Origin: VRUE01 sp963695835
GTDB lineage: Bacteria > Actinomycetota > Thermoleophilia > Solirubrobacterales > 70-9
Direction: 5' to 3'
Length of the DNA stretch: 64,000 nucleotides
Assembly (NCBI GenBank): GCA_963695835.1
Contig: CAVOHR010000001.1
Span: 62,001-126,000, forward strand
In this document: positions 1 through 7,053 of the stretch, piece after piece
How positions within the stretch are numbered: the stretch's first letter is position 1
Layout: each line of letters opens with the position of its first letter
Translations under genes and position numbers: made by a program
Notes under the pieces: generated by a model
Told to the model about the DNA's origin: nothing
The model's database searches: none
The model's input: the letters and a program-made list of their open reading frames with translations, nothing else

Positions 1-122
1 GCCGCCAGCAGCCCCTGCAGCTGCGGCGCCGCGCGGGCGACGATCGTCTCCGCCTCGGCGAAGCGCTCGGCCTCGGCGAGGCGCTCGATCGCCGCCTCCA
101 GCCGCTCTTCGTCGGGAAGCAT
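1..122 (-). CDS. Hypothetical protein, N-terminal part
   Basis: An open frame runs leftward from an ATG at 122 off the window edge, giving about 40 residues that begin MLPDEERLEA. The visible part is charged and alanine-rich, and looks helical. It starts 9 bp after the stop of the rhomboid-like gene on the same strand, so the two are probably co-transcribed. Too little is visible to assign a family. Confidence 0.55.
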   Translation of the reverse strand, partial: MLPDEERLEAAIERLAEAERFAEAETIVARAAPQLQGLLA

Positions 123-131
123 GCGCGAAGG

Positions 132-902
132 CTATTCGTGGCTGCGCAGCGCCGCCGCGGCGAGGCCGGCGAGGCCGCCCACCGCGCCGCCGGCCAGGCC
201 GGCGAAGACGTCGGCGGTCGACTCGAAGATGGGCAGGGCGAGCAGGACGGCGGCCGCGACGGCGACGCCGATCGGGTCGTACTCCTGGTCGATCCGGTGG
301 TGGGCCTCGGAGCGGCGGATCGCGAACCAGGCGGCAACGGCGCCGAGCGCCATCCCGTTGCCGCCGGCGATCGTGACGATCTCGCCCTGGGCGCCGGCGA
401 CGGCGCTCGCCACGATCATCCCGAGCGAGCCGCAGGCGAGCAGCAGCACGCCGGTGGCGAAGCTGCCGAGGCGCCGCTCGATCCCGGTCGCGAAGATCGC
501 CAGGCCGACCGCGACGACGAACAGGTAGCCGACATCGGTGTAGACGAAGGGCGCGGTGAGGAAGCGCCACCACTGACCCTCGACCGGCACCGTGAGCCCG
601 CCCAGCGCCGCCGGCGTCTCGCCGCTCGCCTGCTGGACCAGCAGCAGCGCCGCCGAGCCGAGGATCGCCGCGAGGGTGGCGTATGGCCGGTGCGCGACCG
701 CGGGGCGCGGGATGCGGAGCCGGATGCGGAAGAGGCGGCCGGCCGGGCTGCGGCGCGGCTTCGCCTCGAGGCCGTCTCCGGTCCGTTCGAGCTGGGGCGC
801 CCGCTTGCGCAGCCTGGCGCCGCAGTACGGGCACTCGGTGACGTAGGGACTGACCTCAGAGCCGCAGTTCTTGCAGATGACGCTGAGCTCAGTCTCGCTC
901 AT
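132..902 (-). CDS. Zinc-ribbon rhomboid-like membrane protein, probably proteolytically inactive
   Basis: 256 aa. The N-terminus carries a zinc ribbon (CKNCG at residue ~9 and CPYCG at ~23), followed by a basic linker and about six membrane segments of rhomboid type. The serine motif GxSG of active rhomboids reads GGNG here, and the segment that should carry the catalytic histidine reads FAGLAGGAVGG with no histidine. Both catalytic residues therefore appear to be missing, suggesting a pseudoprotease or membrane scaffold. A -10-like TATCCT (complement of 911-916) lies 8 bp before the ATG, compatible with a leaderless transcript. Family assignment is good; lack of activity is inferred from the residues. 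Confidence 0.75.
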   Translation of the reverse strand: MSETELSVICKNCGSEVSPYVTECPYCGARLRKRAPQLERTGDGLEAKPRRSPAGRLFRIRLRIPRPAVAHRPYATLAAILGSAALLLVQQASGETPAALGGLTVPVEGQWWRFLTAPFVYTDVGYLFVVAVGLAIFATGIERRLGSFATGVLLLACGSLGMIVASAVAGAQGEIVTIAGGNGMALGAVAAWFAIRRSEAHHRIDQEYDPIGVAVAAAVLLALPIFESTADVFAGLAGGAVGGLAGLAAAALRSHE

Positions 903-989
903 GGTGATCGAGGATAGCCCCCCTGGAGCGCTTGCAGCACGGCGCCGGTGGCATACTGCGGGGGCACCCGTCTTCAAGGAGGAATCAGC

Positions 990-1910
990 GTGGAGTTGAA
1001 GAGCCTGACCGAGCAGAAATCGCTTCTGGCCGAGCTGGCGCCCGGCAAACGGACCCGCCTGCGCCGCCTGCTGTTCGAGTTCGGACCGGGCAACGGGACC
1101 CTGATGCTGCTGCCGATCGACCAGGGCATCGAGCACGGACCGCGCGACTTCTTCCCCAACCCGGCCTCGAAGGATCCCGACTACCAGTTCCGGCTCGCCG
1201 CCGAGGCCGGCTACTCGGCCCTCGCCTGCCAGATCGGGATGGCGAGCAAGTACTACCCGGACTACGCCGGCCGGGTGCCGCTGATCCTCAAGGTCAACGG
1301 CAAGACCGACATCCCCTCCGCCGCCCACGCCCTCTCGACCTGCAACGCCAGCGTCGAGGACGCGGTGCGGCTCGGCGCCGACGCGGTCGGCTACACGCTC
1401 TACGTCGGCTCGCCGCGCCAGGGCGAGGACCTCGCCCAGCTTCGCGGCGTGCGCGAAGACTGCGACCGCTTCGGCATGCCGCTGATCGTCTGGTCCTACC
1501 CGCGCGGCGAAGCGATCGAAGCGAAGGGCGGGCCCACCTCCTTCTACGCGATCGACTACGCGGCGCGGATGGCGATGGAGATGGGCGCCGACGTGGTCAA
1601 GCTCAACATGCCGAAGATCAACCCCGAGAAGGACAAGGACGCCCCCGCCCCCTACGACGAGATGGAAGTCGACGAGGCCGAGGCGATCCGCCACTGCGTC
1701 GAGTCGGCGGGGCGCTCGCTGGTCGTCCTCTCCGGCGGCTCCAAGGTCGACGACGAGACCGTCCTCACGCACTGCCGCGAGATCATGGCGGCCGGCGGCA
1801 GCGGCGTGATCTTCGGCCGCAACGTCTGGCAGCGCGAGCGGGACGACGCGCTGGAGATCATCTCGCAGATCAAGGCGACGCTGCTCTCGTCCGTGCAACG
1901 TGTCCCGTAG
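990..1910 (+). CDS. Class I fructose-bisphosphate aldolase, DhnA/FbaB type
   Basis: 306 aa from a GTG at 990, chosen because AAGGAGGA (976-983) lies 6 bp upstream. It belongs to the archaeal-type class I aldolases, Schiff-base enzymes that interconvert fructose 1,6-bisphosphate with glyceraldehyde 3-phosphate and dihydroxyacetone phosphate. Recognisable segments are LPIDQGIEHGP near the N-terminus, DVVKLNMPK (the lysine is a candidate Schiff-base residue) and a C-terminal SGGSK phosphate-binding loop. It is transcribed away from the rhomboid gene across an 87-bp gap. A related role in aromatic amino acid precursor synthesis, seen for some DhnA homologues, cannot be excluded. Confidence 0.85.
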   Translation: MELKSLTEQKSLLAELAPGKRTRLRRLLFEFGPGNGTLMLLPIDQGIEHGPRDFFPNPASKDPDYQFRLAAEAGYSALACQIGMASKYYPDYAGRVPLILKVNGKTDIPSAAHALSTCNASVEDAVRLGADAVGYTLYVGSPRQGEDLAQLRGVREDCDRFGMPLIVWSYPRGEAIEAKGGPTSFYAIDYAARMAMEMGADVVKLNMPKINPEKDKDAPAPYDEMEVDEAEAIRHCVESAGRSLVVLSGGSKVDDETVLTHCREIMAAGGSGVIFGRNVWQRERDDALEIISQIKATLLSSVQRVP

Positions 1911-1976
1911 GGGACGGGGACGACCGCCTGCTGGCACGAGGGGGGAGAGAATTCGCTGCCACAGCCTTGATATGCC

Positions 1977-2477
1977 GTGCACAGGCATTGGATTGGCAGC
2001 GCTGTACTGCTCCTTGCGGTTGCGCTGCTCGTCTTGCGGCCCTGGGAGCAGGGGCCTAACGACGGGCCGGCGGAAGCGGTGGTGCCGGTGACGCGGGTGA
2101 TCGATGGGGACACGATCGAGGTGCGACTCGACGGCGGCTACGAGGACGTGCGGCTGATCGGGGTCGACACGCCGGAGACGGTCAAGCCCGACACACCGGT
2201 CCAGTGCTTCGGCGAGCGCGCGTCCCACTTCACCAAACGGCTGCTCGAAGGGCGGCGGGTGCGACTCGTCTTCGGCGTCGAACGGCACGACGTCTACGGC
2301 AGGTCGCTGGCCTACGTCCACCTGGGGCGCCGCTTCGTCGAGGCGACGCTCGTCCGCCGCGGCCTCGCCCGCTCGCTGACGATCCCGCCCAACGACCGCT
2401 TCGCGCCGCTCCTCCGGCGCCTGGAGCGCCGTGCCTCGCTGGCCGGGCGCGGCCTCTGGGGCGCCTGCCCGCCGTGA
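1977..2477 (+). CDS. Thermonuclease-family (SNase) secreted or membrane-anchored nuclease
   Basis: 166 aa from a GTG at 1977. An N-terminal hydrophobic segment (residues ~5-20) acts as signal peptide or anchor. The rest is a staphylococcal nuclease-like OB fold: VIDGDTIEVRL, the RLIGVDTPET active-site segment with its conserved Arg and Asp, and YGRSLAYVHL. The family cleaves DNA and RNA outside the membrane with Ca2+. No neighbour suggests a specialised role. A gene start slightly downstream is possible, but the hydrophobic segment argues for this one. Confidence 0.85.
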   Translation: MHRHWIGSAVLLLAVALLVLRPWEQGPNDGPAEAVVPVTRVIDGDTIEVRLDGGYEDVRLIGVDTPETVKPDTPVQCFGERASHFTKRLLEGRRVRLVFGVERHDVYGRSLAYVHLGRRFVEATLVRRGLARSLTIPPNDRFAPLLRRLERRASLAGRGLWGACPP

Positions 2478-2532
2478 CGCTTCTCACGCTTGAGTCCTGC
2501 AAGCTCTCGTGCGCCTTTGCTACGGTCCCGCG

Positions 2533-2796
2533 GTGCCTCCCGGGGCCACAACCTCTATGAGAATGCGACAGAGCATCTCCCAGTTCGAGGTCGCCTTCGA
2601 GCAGGAGACGAGCTTGGAGCGCCGCCGCCGCGAGCAGCTGCGCCGCCGCGCCGCCAACCGCTCGCGGGAGCGTCGCATCGTCCGCAGCGAGCAGCAGGGC
2701 AAGGTGCGCTTCAGCGTGCTCGCCGTCTGCCTGACCGCGACGGTGATCGTCGTGGTCGTCTCGATGTTCGAGGCGCTCTCGTTCCTGATGGCATAG
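2533..2796 (+). CDS. Small basic single-pass membrane protein
   Basis: 87 aa if the GTG at 2533 is used; an ATG at 2557 would give 79 aa. The GTG is preferred because TACGGT (2521-2526) would place a leaderless transcript start on it. Residues ~20-55 are strongly charged (RRRREQLRRRAANRSRERR) and predicted helical; residues ~58-80 form one membrane span. The arrangement, a basic cytoplasmic helix before one span, resembles small cell-envelope proteins, but I recognise no family. It may share a transcript with the gene at 2863. Confidence 0.6.
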   Translation: MPPGATTSMRMRQSISQFEVAFEQETSLERRRREQLRRRAANRSRERRIVRSEQQGKVRFSVLAVCLTATVIVVVVSMFEALSFLMA

Positions 2797-2862
2797 GTGT
2801 TCGCCTCCCCGCGACCGGCGGCGCCGCGAACCGCCGCGCCGGTTGAATAGACTCGCCCGCCG

Positions 2863-3474
2863 ATGGCACGACGCTCGCTGAAGCCACAGCTCAACCAGAT
2901 CCGCGCCTGGGTGCGGCAGGGCCGCACCGACGCCTGGATCGCCCACCAGCTCGAGATCTCCGCCTCGGAACTGCGCGAGTTCCGCAAGCAGCACGACCTG
3001 ACCCCCGACGAGGAGGAGGGCGGCTCGCAGGAAATCGACCTGCGCGACGAGATCGAGGCGGAGGTCGAGGCGGCGACCGCCGAAGAGGCGGCCGAGGAAG
3101 AGGCGGCCGAGGAAGAGGCGGCCGAGGAGGAGGAGCGCCCCGAAGAAGGCGAGGAGGAGGCCGAGGAGAAAGAGGAGCGCGAGCCGGAAGGCCGCGAGGA
3201 GGAGGAGGGCGCACGCCCGCGCCGACGGCGGCGCCGCGGCCGTCGCGGCGGGCGCGGCCGGCGCAAAGAGCTGGAGGCGACCTTCGACCACGGCGAGACC
3301 GACGGCTACGGCCTCTGGCTCGATCCGGCGGTCAAGGACAACCCCGTCTACGCCGAGCACTGGGCCGGCAAGCGCGAGGTCACCGTTCGGATCGACGCCG
3401 ACCAGATCGTCATCCGTCCCGCCGGCGGCGGCGAGGACGACGGCGACTCGGACTCCGACGAGTCGGACGAGTAG
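2863..3474 (+). CDS. Hypothetical protein with HTH-like N-terminus and opposed charge blocks
   Basis: 203 aa. Residues 1-45 (ending LREFRKQHDL) look like a small helix-turn-helix. Residues ~50-115 are almost only Glu and Ala, including tandem AAEEE units; an arginine-rich block (RRRRRRGRRGGRGRR) follows at ~118-133, then a folded-looking C-terminus with WLDPAVKDNPVY and WAGKREVTVRI and an acidic Asp/Ser tail. It could be a nucleic-acid-associated regulator with an autoinhibitory acidic stretch, but function is unknown. TAGACT (2848-2853) lies 9 bp before the ATG, consistent with leaderless expression. Confidence 0.7.
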   Translation: MARRSLKPQLNQIRAWVRQGRTDAWIAHQLEISASELREFRKQHDLTPDEEEGGSQEIDLRDEIEAEVEAATAEEAAEEEAAEEEAAEEEERPEEGEEEAEEKEEREPEGREEEEGARPRRRRRRGRRGGRGRRKELEATFDHGETDGYGLWLDPAVKDNPVYAEHWAGKREVTVRIDADQIVIRPAGGGEDDGDSDSDESDE

Positions 3475-3482
3475 CGTCGCGC

Positions 3483-3597
3483 GGGCCCTATCCCGGTAGG
3501 GGCTCCACTTAACTTTTTCTGAAGACAGTTGTCGGCTGTCCGCTAGCGTCTCCGCAGAAAAAGTACAAGACGTTCCACCCCTACCGGGATAGGGCCC
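3483..3597. repeat. Palindromic element P1, copy a (intergenic)
   Basis: A 115-bp inverted-repeat element between two convergent genes. The outer arms 3483-3502 and 3578-3597 are perfect 20-bp complements (GGGCCCTATCCCGGTAGGGG and its reverse complement). Inside them lie the family core halves: CTTAACTTTTTCTG on the left and CAGAAAAAGTACAAGACG on the right. The same core halves recur at 38169-38274 and 38614-38721 with unrelated outer arms. In RNA it would fold into a long hairpin and could also end transcription of both flanking genes. Confidence 0.8.
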
Positions 3598-3601
3598 GGT
3601 C

Positions 3602-3925
3602 TCAGGTGACGAGCTGGCGACCGCCGCCGAAATCCACGGCGCCGCGCAGGTAGAGCCAGAAGGCGGCGTCGGCGAGCGACTGGGGGTCGGCGGCCGGCGC
3701 CGGCGAGGACTCGAAGGCGACCTGCAGGCACCAGTCGGTGCCCCGCCCGTAGAGGTCGGCGAGGTCGGCGGCGCGGAAGGTCGGGCCGATCCGGCGCCGC
3801 AGCTCGTCTCCAACCGCGCCGACGACCCGGTCGGCATGGCGCCGCTCGCGCGCGTCATCGATCCCCTGCAGGGCGCGCCAGCCCTCCTCCCACTGGAAGA
3901 GCGCGTTCTCGAGCGGATAGCCCAT
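3602..3925 (-). CDS. Hypothetical protein
   Basis: 107 aa, soluble, with several tryptophans (WEEGWRAL, TDWCLQVAF, FWLYLRG) and a mostly helical pattern. No family recognised. A TACCCT box (complement of 3933-3938) sits 7 bp upstream of the ATG, so the mRNA is probably leaderless. Its stop codon lies 5 bp from the P1 palindrome that separates it from the convergent upstream gene. Confidence 0.65.
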   Translation of the reverse strand: MGYPLENALFQWEEGWRALQGIDDARERRHADRVVGAVGDELRRRIGPTFRAADLADLYGRGTDWCLQVAFESSPAPAADPQSLADAAFWLYLRGAVDFGGGRQLVT

Positions 3926-3954
3926 TGCGCTCAGGGTAGCTGCGGCCGGAGGTC

Positions 3955-3997
3955 AGCTGGCGCTTTTGTTGCGCATAGCGATAGAAAAGCGCCAGCT
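3955..3997. repeat. Palindromic element P4, copy a
   Basis: Perfect 13-bp arms (AGCTGGCGCTTTT at 3955-3967 and its complement at 3985-3997) enclose a 17-bp loop containing CATAGCGATAG. The loop core ATAGCGA recurs in hairpins with different stems at 28416-28458 and 63773-63815. It lies in the gap between two leftward genes, just after the stop of the membrane glycosyltransferase, where it could also serve as a terminator. Confidence 0.65.
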
Positions 3998-4002
3998 GCC
4001 GT

Positions 4003-6570
4003 CTATCGGTCGGGCCGGTTCGGGATGCGGCGTAGTGGGGCGTTGCCGGGGCCGCAGGCGGCCGGGTCGAGGCGGCCGCGGACCTTCCAGACGGCGACCG
4101 GGCCGCTGCGCACGACAGGGCGGACAGCCGGCTCGCCCCGCAGCCAGCCGGCCTCGGGGGATTCGACCGGGTCGCCGGGGTGGATGAAGTTGAGGAACGG
4201 CGACGTCACCAGGTAGTCGAGGTTGGCGGCGTTGGCCGCGGCACGGAACCGGCGGCAGGTGGGGATCGGCTCGAAGCCGCCGTGCGGCGCCTCGAGGCCG
4301 AGGTAGCGGACGTGGTTGGAGAGATCGGTGCCGTAGAAGCCGTACTCGAGGAAGCCGGCGGTGGTGCCGACCAGGCCGATGCGGGCGTCGTCGATGCCCC
4401 GCGCCCAGCGGTAGGCGGAGTCGAGGTGCATGCCCGGGATGCTGGTCTCGGGATCGGCGTTGAGGTAGCGGTCGCGCAGGTAACCGCGCTGCACCGGGTA
4501 GGCGATCGCGACGGTTGCCAGCACGAGCACGGCGAAGCCGGCGACGATCGCGGCGGAGGACGCCCCGCGCCGCCGCGCAAGCAGCAGCCCCGCGGGCACC
4601 AGCACCGCCAGCAGCGCGACGAGCCAGGCGAAGAGCCGGTCGGGATCGCGCAGGACGGCGTCCGGGCGGTCGGTCACCACCCAGACGAAGAGCAGGCCCG
4701 CGAGCAGCGCCCACTGGCTCCACCACGGCCCCCAACCCGACGTGCCCGGAGTTGACCACCCATATTGGCGGCTAACTCCGGGCACGTCGGGTGGCTGCTG
4801 AGGTTCTTGGACGGCGAAGGCCGGGGCCAGGGGCAGCAGGGCCAGGCCGGCCAGAAGAGCTGGGATCGCGTAGCGGATGTTGATCGAGAAGCCGACCGGG
4901 GCGCCCTCGGCGCCGGCGGCGCTGAGTGGCGTGAACAGGTAGGCGAGCATCCCGAACAGGGCCACGGCGCCGATCCAGCGCAGGAGGCGATTCCGGCGGC
5001 GCAGCAGGGCGAGGAGCCCGCCCGCGACGGCCCCCGCCAGGACGAGCGGCCAGAGCAGGCCGAAGGCGTGGTGCAGGCCGGGGGCGAAGTACTCGTGCCA
5101 GACGCCGGTGTCGGTCGCGTAATGGGCGACGTTGAAGTCCGGCCGGCCGCTCTGCAGCCCCGCCGGGTGCGGCAGCGAGATCGGCCCCAGGCTTTCCAGC
5201 TGGGGCAGCGGGTTGCCGGCGGCGACCAGGTTGCGCAAGTACCAGTAGCCGCCGCCCGCCAGCGCCGGCAGGAACCACCAGCCGAACGCCGCCCAGCGCC
5301 GCCCCGCAGGCGCCAGGAAGACGACCGCGACCGTGAGCGCCGCCGCCATCGCCACCGCGGTCGACTTGGTGCCGACCGCGAGGCCGGCGGCCAGACCGGC
5401 GACGGCCAGCGGAAGCGTTTCGGCCGCGGGTCCTGTCGGACCGGGACCATGCGTTTCGGCCGCGGGTCCTGTCGGACCGGGACCATGCGTTTCGGCCGCG
5501 GGTCCTGTCGTGGGGGAGGGGTGCCGGGCGGGCGCTGGGTTTTTCGCCTCAGCGTCGGGAGGCCGTCCGAGATTGTGGTTGGGGCGAAAAAGAGGACGCC
5601 GCGCCCGCCCGGCACCCCTCCCCCACGCCACCCGCGGGAGATGCGTTTGCCATTTGGTGTTGAGCAGGATCGCGATCGCCGCGAGCAGCAGCGCTGCGGC
5701 CATCAGGTCGTTCTTCGCGGCCCCCGGCTCGCGCACGACCAGGGTGTTGCTGTCGAGCACGATCGCCGCAGCTACAACCGTCAGCGACCCGCGTTCCCAT
5801 GGCCTGCCGATGCACCAGGCAGCTAGGAAAGCCAGCGCCAGCCAGCCGAAGTTGACGAACAGGGAGAGCGTGTCGCGGCCCGTCAGCAGGATTCCAGCTG
5901 CGTGGACGAGTTCGGAGTTCTGCGGGTAGAACCAGTTGGTGAAGACCGTCTCGGGATGGAAGAAGCCGGTGACCGAGTGGGTCTGGGCGATGTCGACAGC
6001 GAACGGCAGGTGGTACCAGAGCGAATCGAAGTTGAAGATGCCCCTATCCAAGGCATCCTTCGCCGTCAGCCCCCACTGGGCGAACACGACCGCGACGACG
6101 CCCAGGGCGATCAGCGACATGAGCGCCTGACCGCCGACGCGGTCAGAGCCGACTTTCGTCTCGGCTTTGCCTCCCGAAGCTGAGAGGGAGCCAGGGGTGG
6201 CCGCGCCGGGCGCGGCGTCCTGTTTTTCGCACGGACCACCCGGTGAGAGACACGACGCGCGAGGCGAAAAACCCAGCGACCGGCGGGGCCACCCCTGGCT
6301 CCCCTCCGGCCCCAGGGTCAACCCGATCCCCACCGCCAAGGCCACCGCCGCCCCGACCAGCGTTCCGGCGTAGAGCAGGCTCACAAGGCCGAGCAGCTCC
6401 GATAGCCAGATCAGCAGCGCTACTCCGACGACGGCCTCCACCAGGCGCGCCGGCGCACCCTCCCACGCTGGAAGGAGCCGCCGCCGCAGGCAGACCGCGG
6501 AGAACGCCAGCGAGAGGATCAGGGCCGCCAGCAGGGCGGCGCCGAGGACGTACTGGCCCGTGCTAACCAC
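4003..6570 (-). CDS. Polytopic membrane glycosyltransferase (GT-C-like) carrying three in-frame palindromic elements
   Basis: 855 aa from a GTG at 6570. About 12 or more membrane segments and a loop with FNFDSLWYHLPFA near residue ~180 suggest a GT-C-type transferase using a lipid-linked sugar at the outer membrane face; substrate unknown. Three palindromic elements lie inside the frame without breaking it: P3 copies at 6186-6303 and 5510-5626 and a P2 copy at 4739-4788. A 36-bp tandem repeat (5424-5510) encodes repeated GPAAETHGPGPT. All fall between hydrophobic segments, that is in predicted extramembrane loops, so the protein may still be functional. Family call is moderate; the exact transferase class is uncertain. 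Confidence 0.65.
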   Translation of the reverse strand: MVSTGQYVLGAALLAALILSLAFSAVCLRRRLLPAWEGAPARLVEAVVGVALLIWLSELLGLVSLLYAGTLVGAAVALAVGIGLTLGPEGSQGWPRRSLGFSPRASCLSPGGPCEKQDAAPGAATPGSLSASGGKAETKVGSDRVGGQALMSLIALGVVAVVFAQWGLTAKDALDRGIFNFDSLWYHLPFAVDIAQTHSVTGFFHPETVFTNWFYPQNSELVHAAGILLTGRDTLSLFVNFGWLALAFLAAWCIGRPWERGSLTVVAAAIVLDSNTLVVREPGAAKNDLMAAALLLAAIAILLNTKWQTHLPRVAWGRGAGRARRPLFRPNHNLGRPPDAEAKNPAPARHPSPTTGPAAETHGPGPTGPAAETHGPGPTGPAAETLPLAVAGLAAGLAVGTKSTAVAMAAALTVAVVFLAPAGRRWAAFGWWFLPALAGGGYWYLRNLVAAGNPLPQLESLGPISLPHPAGLQSGRPDFNVAHYATDTGVWHEYFAPGLHHAFGLLWPLVLAGAVAGGLLALLRRRNRLLRWIGAVALFGMLAYLFTPLSAAGAEGAPVGFSINIRYAIPALLAGLALLPLAPAFAVQEPQQPPDVPGVSRQYGWSTPGTSGWGPWWSQWALLAGLLFVWVVTDRPDAVLRDPDRLFAWLVALLAVLVPAGLLLARRRGASSAAIVAGFAVLVLATVAIAYPVQRGYLRDRYLNADPETSIPGMHLDSAYRWARGIDDARIGLVGTTAGFLEYGFYGTDLSNHVRYLGLEAPHGGFEPIPTCRRFRAAANAANLDYLVTSPFLNFIHPGDPVESPEAGWLRGEPAVRPVVRSGPVAVWKVRGRLDPAACGPGNAPLRRIPNRPDR
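4739..4788. repeat. Palindromic element P2, copy a (in frame within a gene)
   Basis: A 50-bp near-perfect inverted repeat: GACGTGCCCGGAGTT... on the left and ...AACTCCGGGCACGTC on the right. The arms extend three more bases on each side (CCCGACGTG / CACGTCGGG). It matches the reverse complement of the copy at 16923-16972 at about 45 of 50 positions. It lies within the glycosyltransferase reading frame, encoding GVSRQYGWSTPGTS in a loop between hydrophobic segments. Confidence 0.8.
5424..5510. repeat. 36-bp tandem repeat, about 2.4 units
   Basis: The 15-mer CCGCGGGTCCTGTCG starts at 5424, 5460 and 5496, giving an exact 36-bp period that encodes 12-residue GPAAETHGPGPT units in the glycosyltransferase. 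The first two units contain the mini-palindrome GGTCC-TGTC-GGACC. The third unit is interrupted immediately after CTGTC by the P3 element starting at 5510. The same 15-mer occurs once more at 33983-33997. Confidence 0.85.
5510..5626. repeat. Palindromic element P3, copy a (in-frame insertion, 117 bp)
   Basis: Perfect 26-bp outer arms (5510-5535 and 5601-5626) enclose the P3 core: CGCTGGGTTTTTCGCC on the left and GGGCGAAAAAGAGGACGCC on the right. Removing exactly 5510-5626 joins CCGCGGGTCCTGTC to GCCACCCGC, which is the sequence found uninterrupted at 33983-34005. The element is 117 bp, 39 codons, and keeps the host gene open. Confidence 0.85.
6186..6303. repeat. Palindromic element P3, copy b (in frame within a gene)
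   Basis: Outer arms 6186-6202 and 6287-6303 are 17-bp perfect complements (GGGAGCCAGGGGTGGCC). The core is in the opposite orientation to copy a: GGCGTCCTGTTTTTCGC on the left and GCGAAAAACCCAGCG on the right. The outer stem is unrelated in sequence to that of copy a. It lies in the glycosyltransferase frame between predicted membrane segments. Confidence 0.8.
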
Positions 6571-6603
6571 GGGGGGCTCCCGCTGGGGCCGGGCTGCCGG
6601 GGC

Positions 6604-7020
6604 CTACCCGCCCAGGCCCTGGACGACAATCGGCGTCTCGCCTTCGGCGACCATGCCCTGGGCCCTGGCCTTGCGGTCGATCGTCGCCGGGTCTCCGGCC
6701 GACTGGACGCGGTAGTGGAGACGCTTGTTCTCCCTCAGGGCTTCGTGGAATTCGGCCTTCGCCGCAGTGGTCGCGGTGTAGGTCTTGACGAAATCGATCG
6801 CGGGGTTGAGGTACGAGTAGAGGACCGCGGCGAGGACGAGCGTGAGGGCGATCCGGCCGACGCGGTCCCAGCGGATGCGGCTGCCGCCGCGGCGGGCGGC
6901 GGGCTTGCGGCGCGCGGCCGGCTTGCGCCGGGGGGCAGAGCGCTTGGGGCGGGAAACGGCGGTACGCGATGCCGCGCGGCGCGGTTTGGCTGCGGTCCGG
7001 CTGCGAGCGCGGCTTGCCAT
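6604..7020 (-). CDS. FtsB/DivIC-like septum formation protein
   Basis: 138 aa: a long Arg/Ala/Lys-rich cytoplasmic tail (~1-48), one membrane span (RIALTLVLAAVLYSYLNP), then a periplasmic coiled-coil-like segment (TAAKAEFHEALRENKRLHYRV) and a short C-terminus. This matches the FtsB/DivIC family of divisome proteins that pair with FtsL and FtsQ. It follows enolase by 33 bp on the same strand, the usual actinobacterial eno-ftsB arrangement, which supports the call. Confidence 0.8.
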   Translation of the reverse strand: MASRARSRTAAKPRRAASRTAVSRPKRSAPRRKPAARRKPAARRGGSRIRWDRVGRIALTLVLAAVLYSYLNPAIDFVKTYTATTAAKAEFHEALRENKRLHYRVQSAGDPATIDRKARAQGMVAEGETPIVVQGLGG

Positions 7021-7053
7021 GTCCGCTCATTTGCGGCCGGAGGCCGCATTCCT

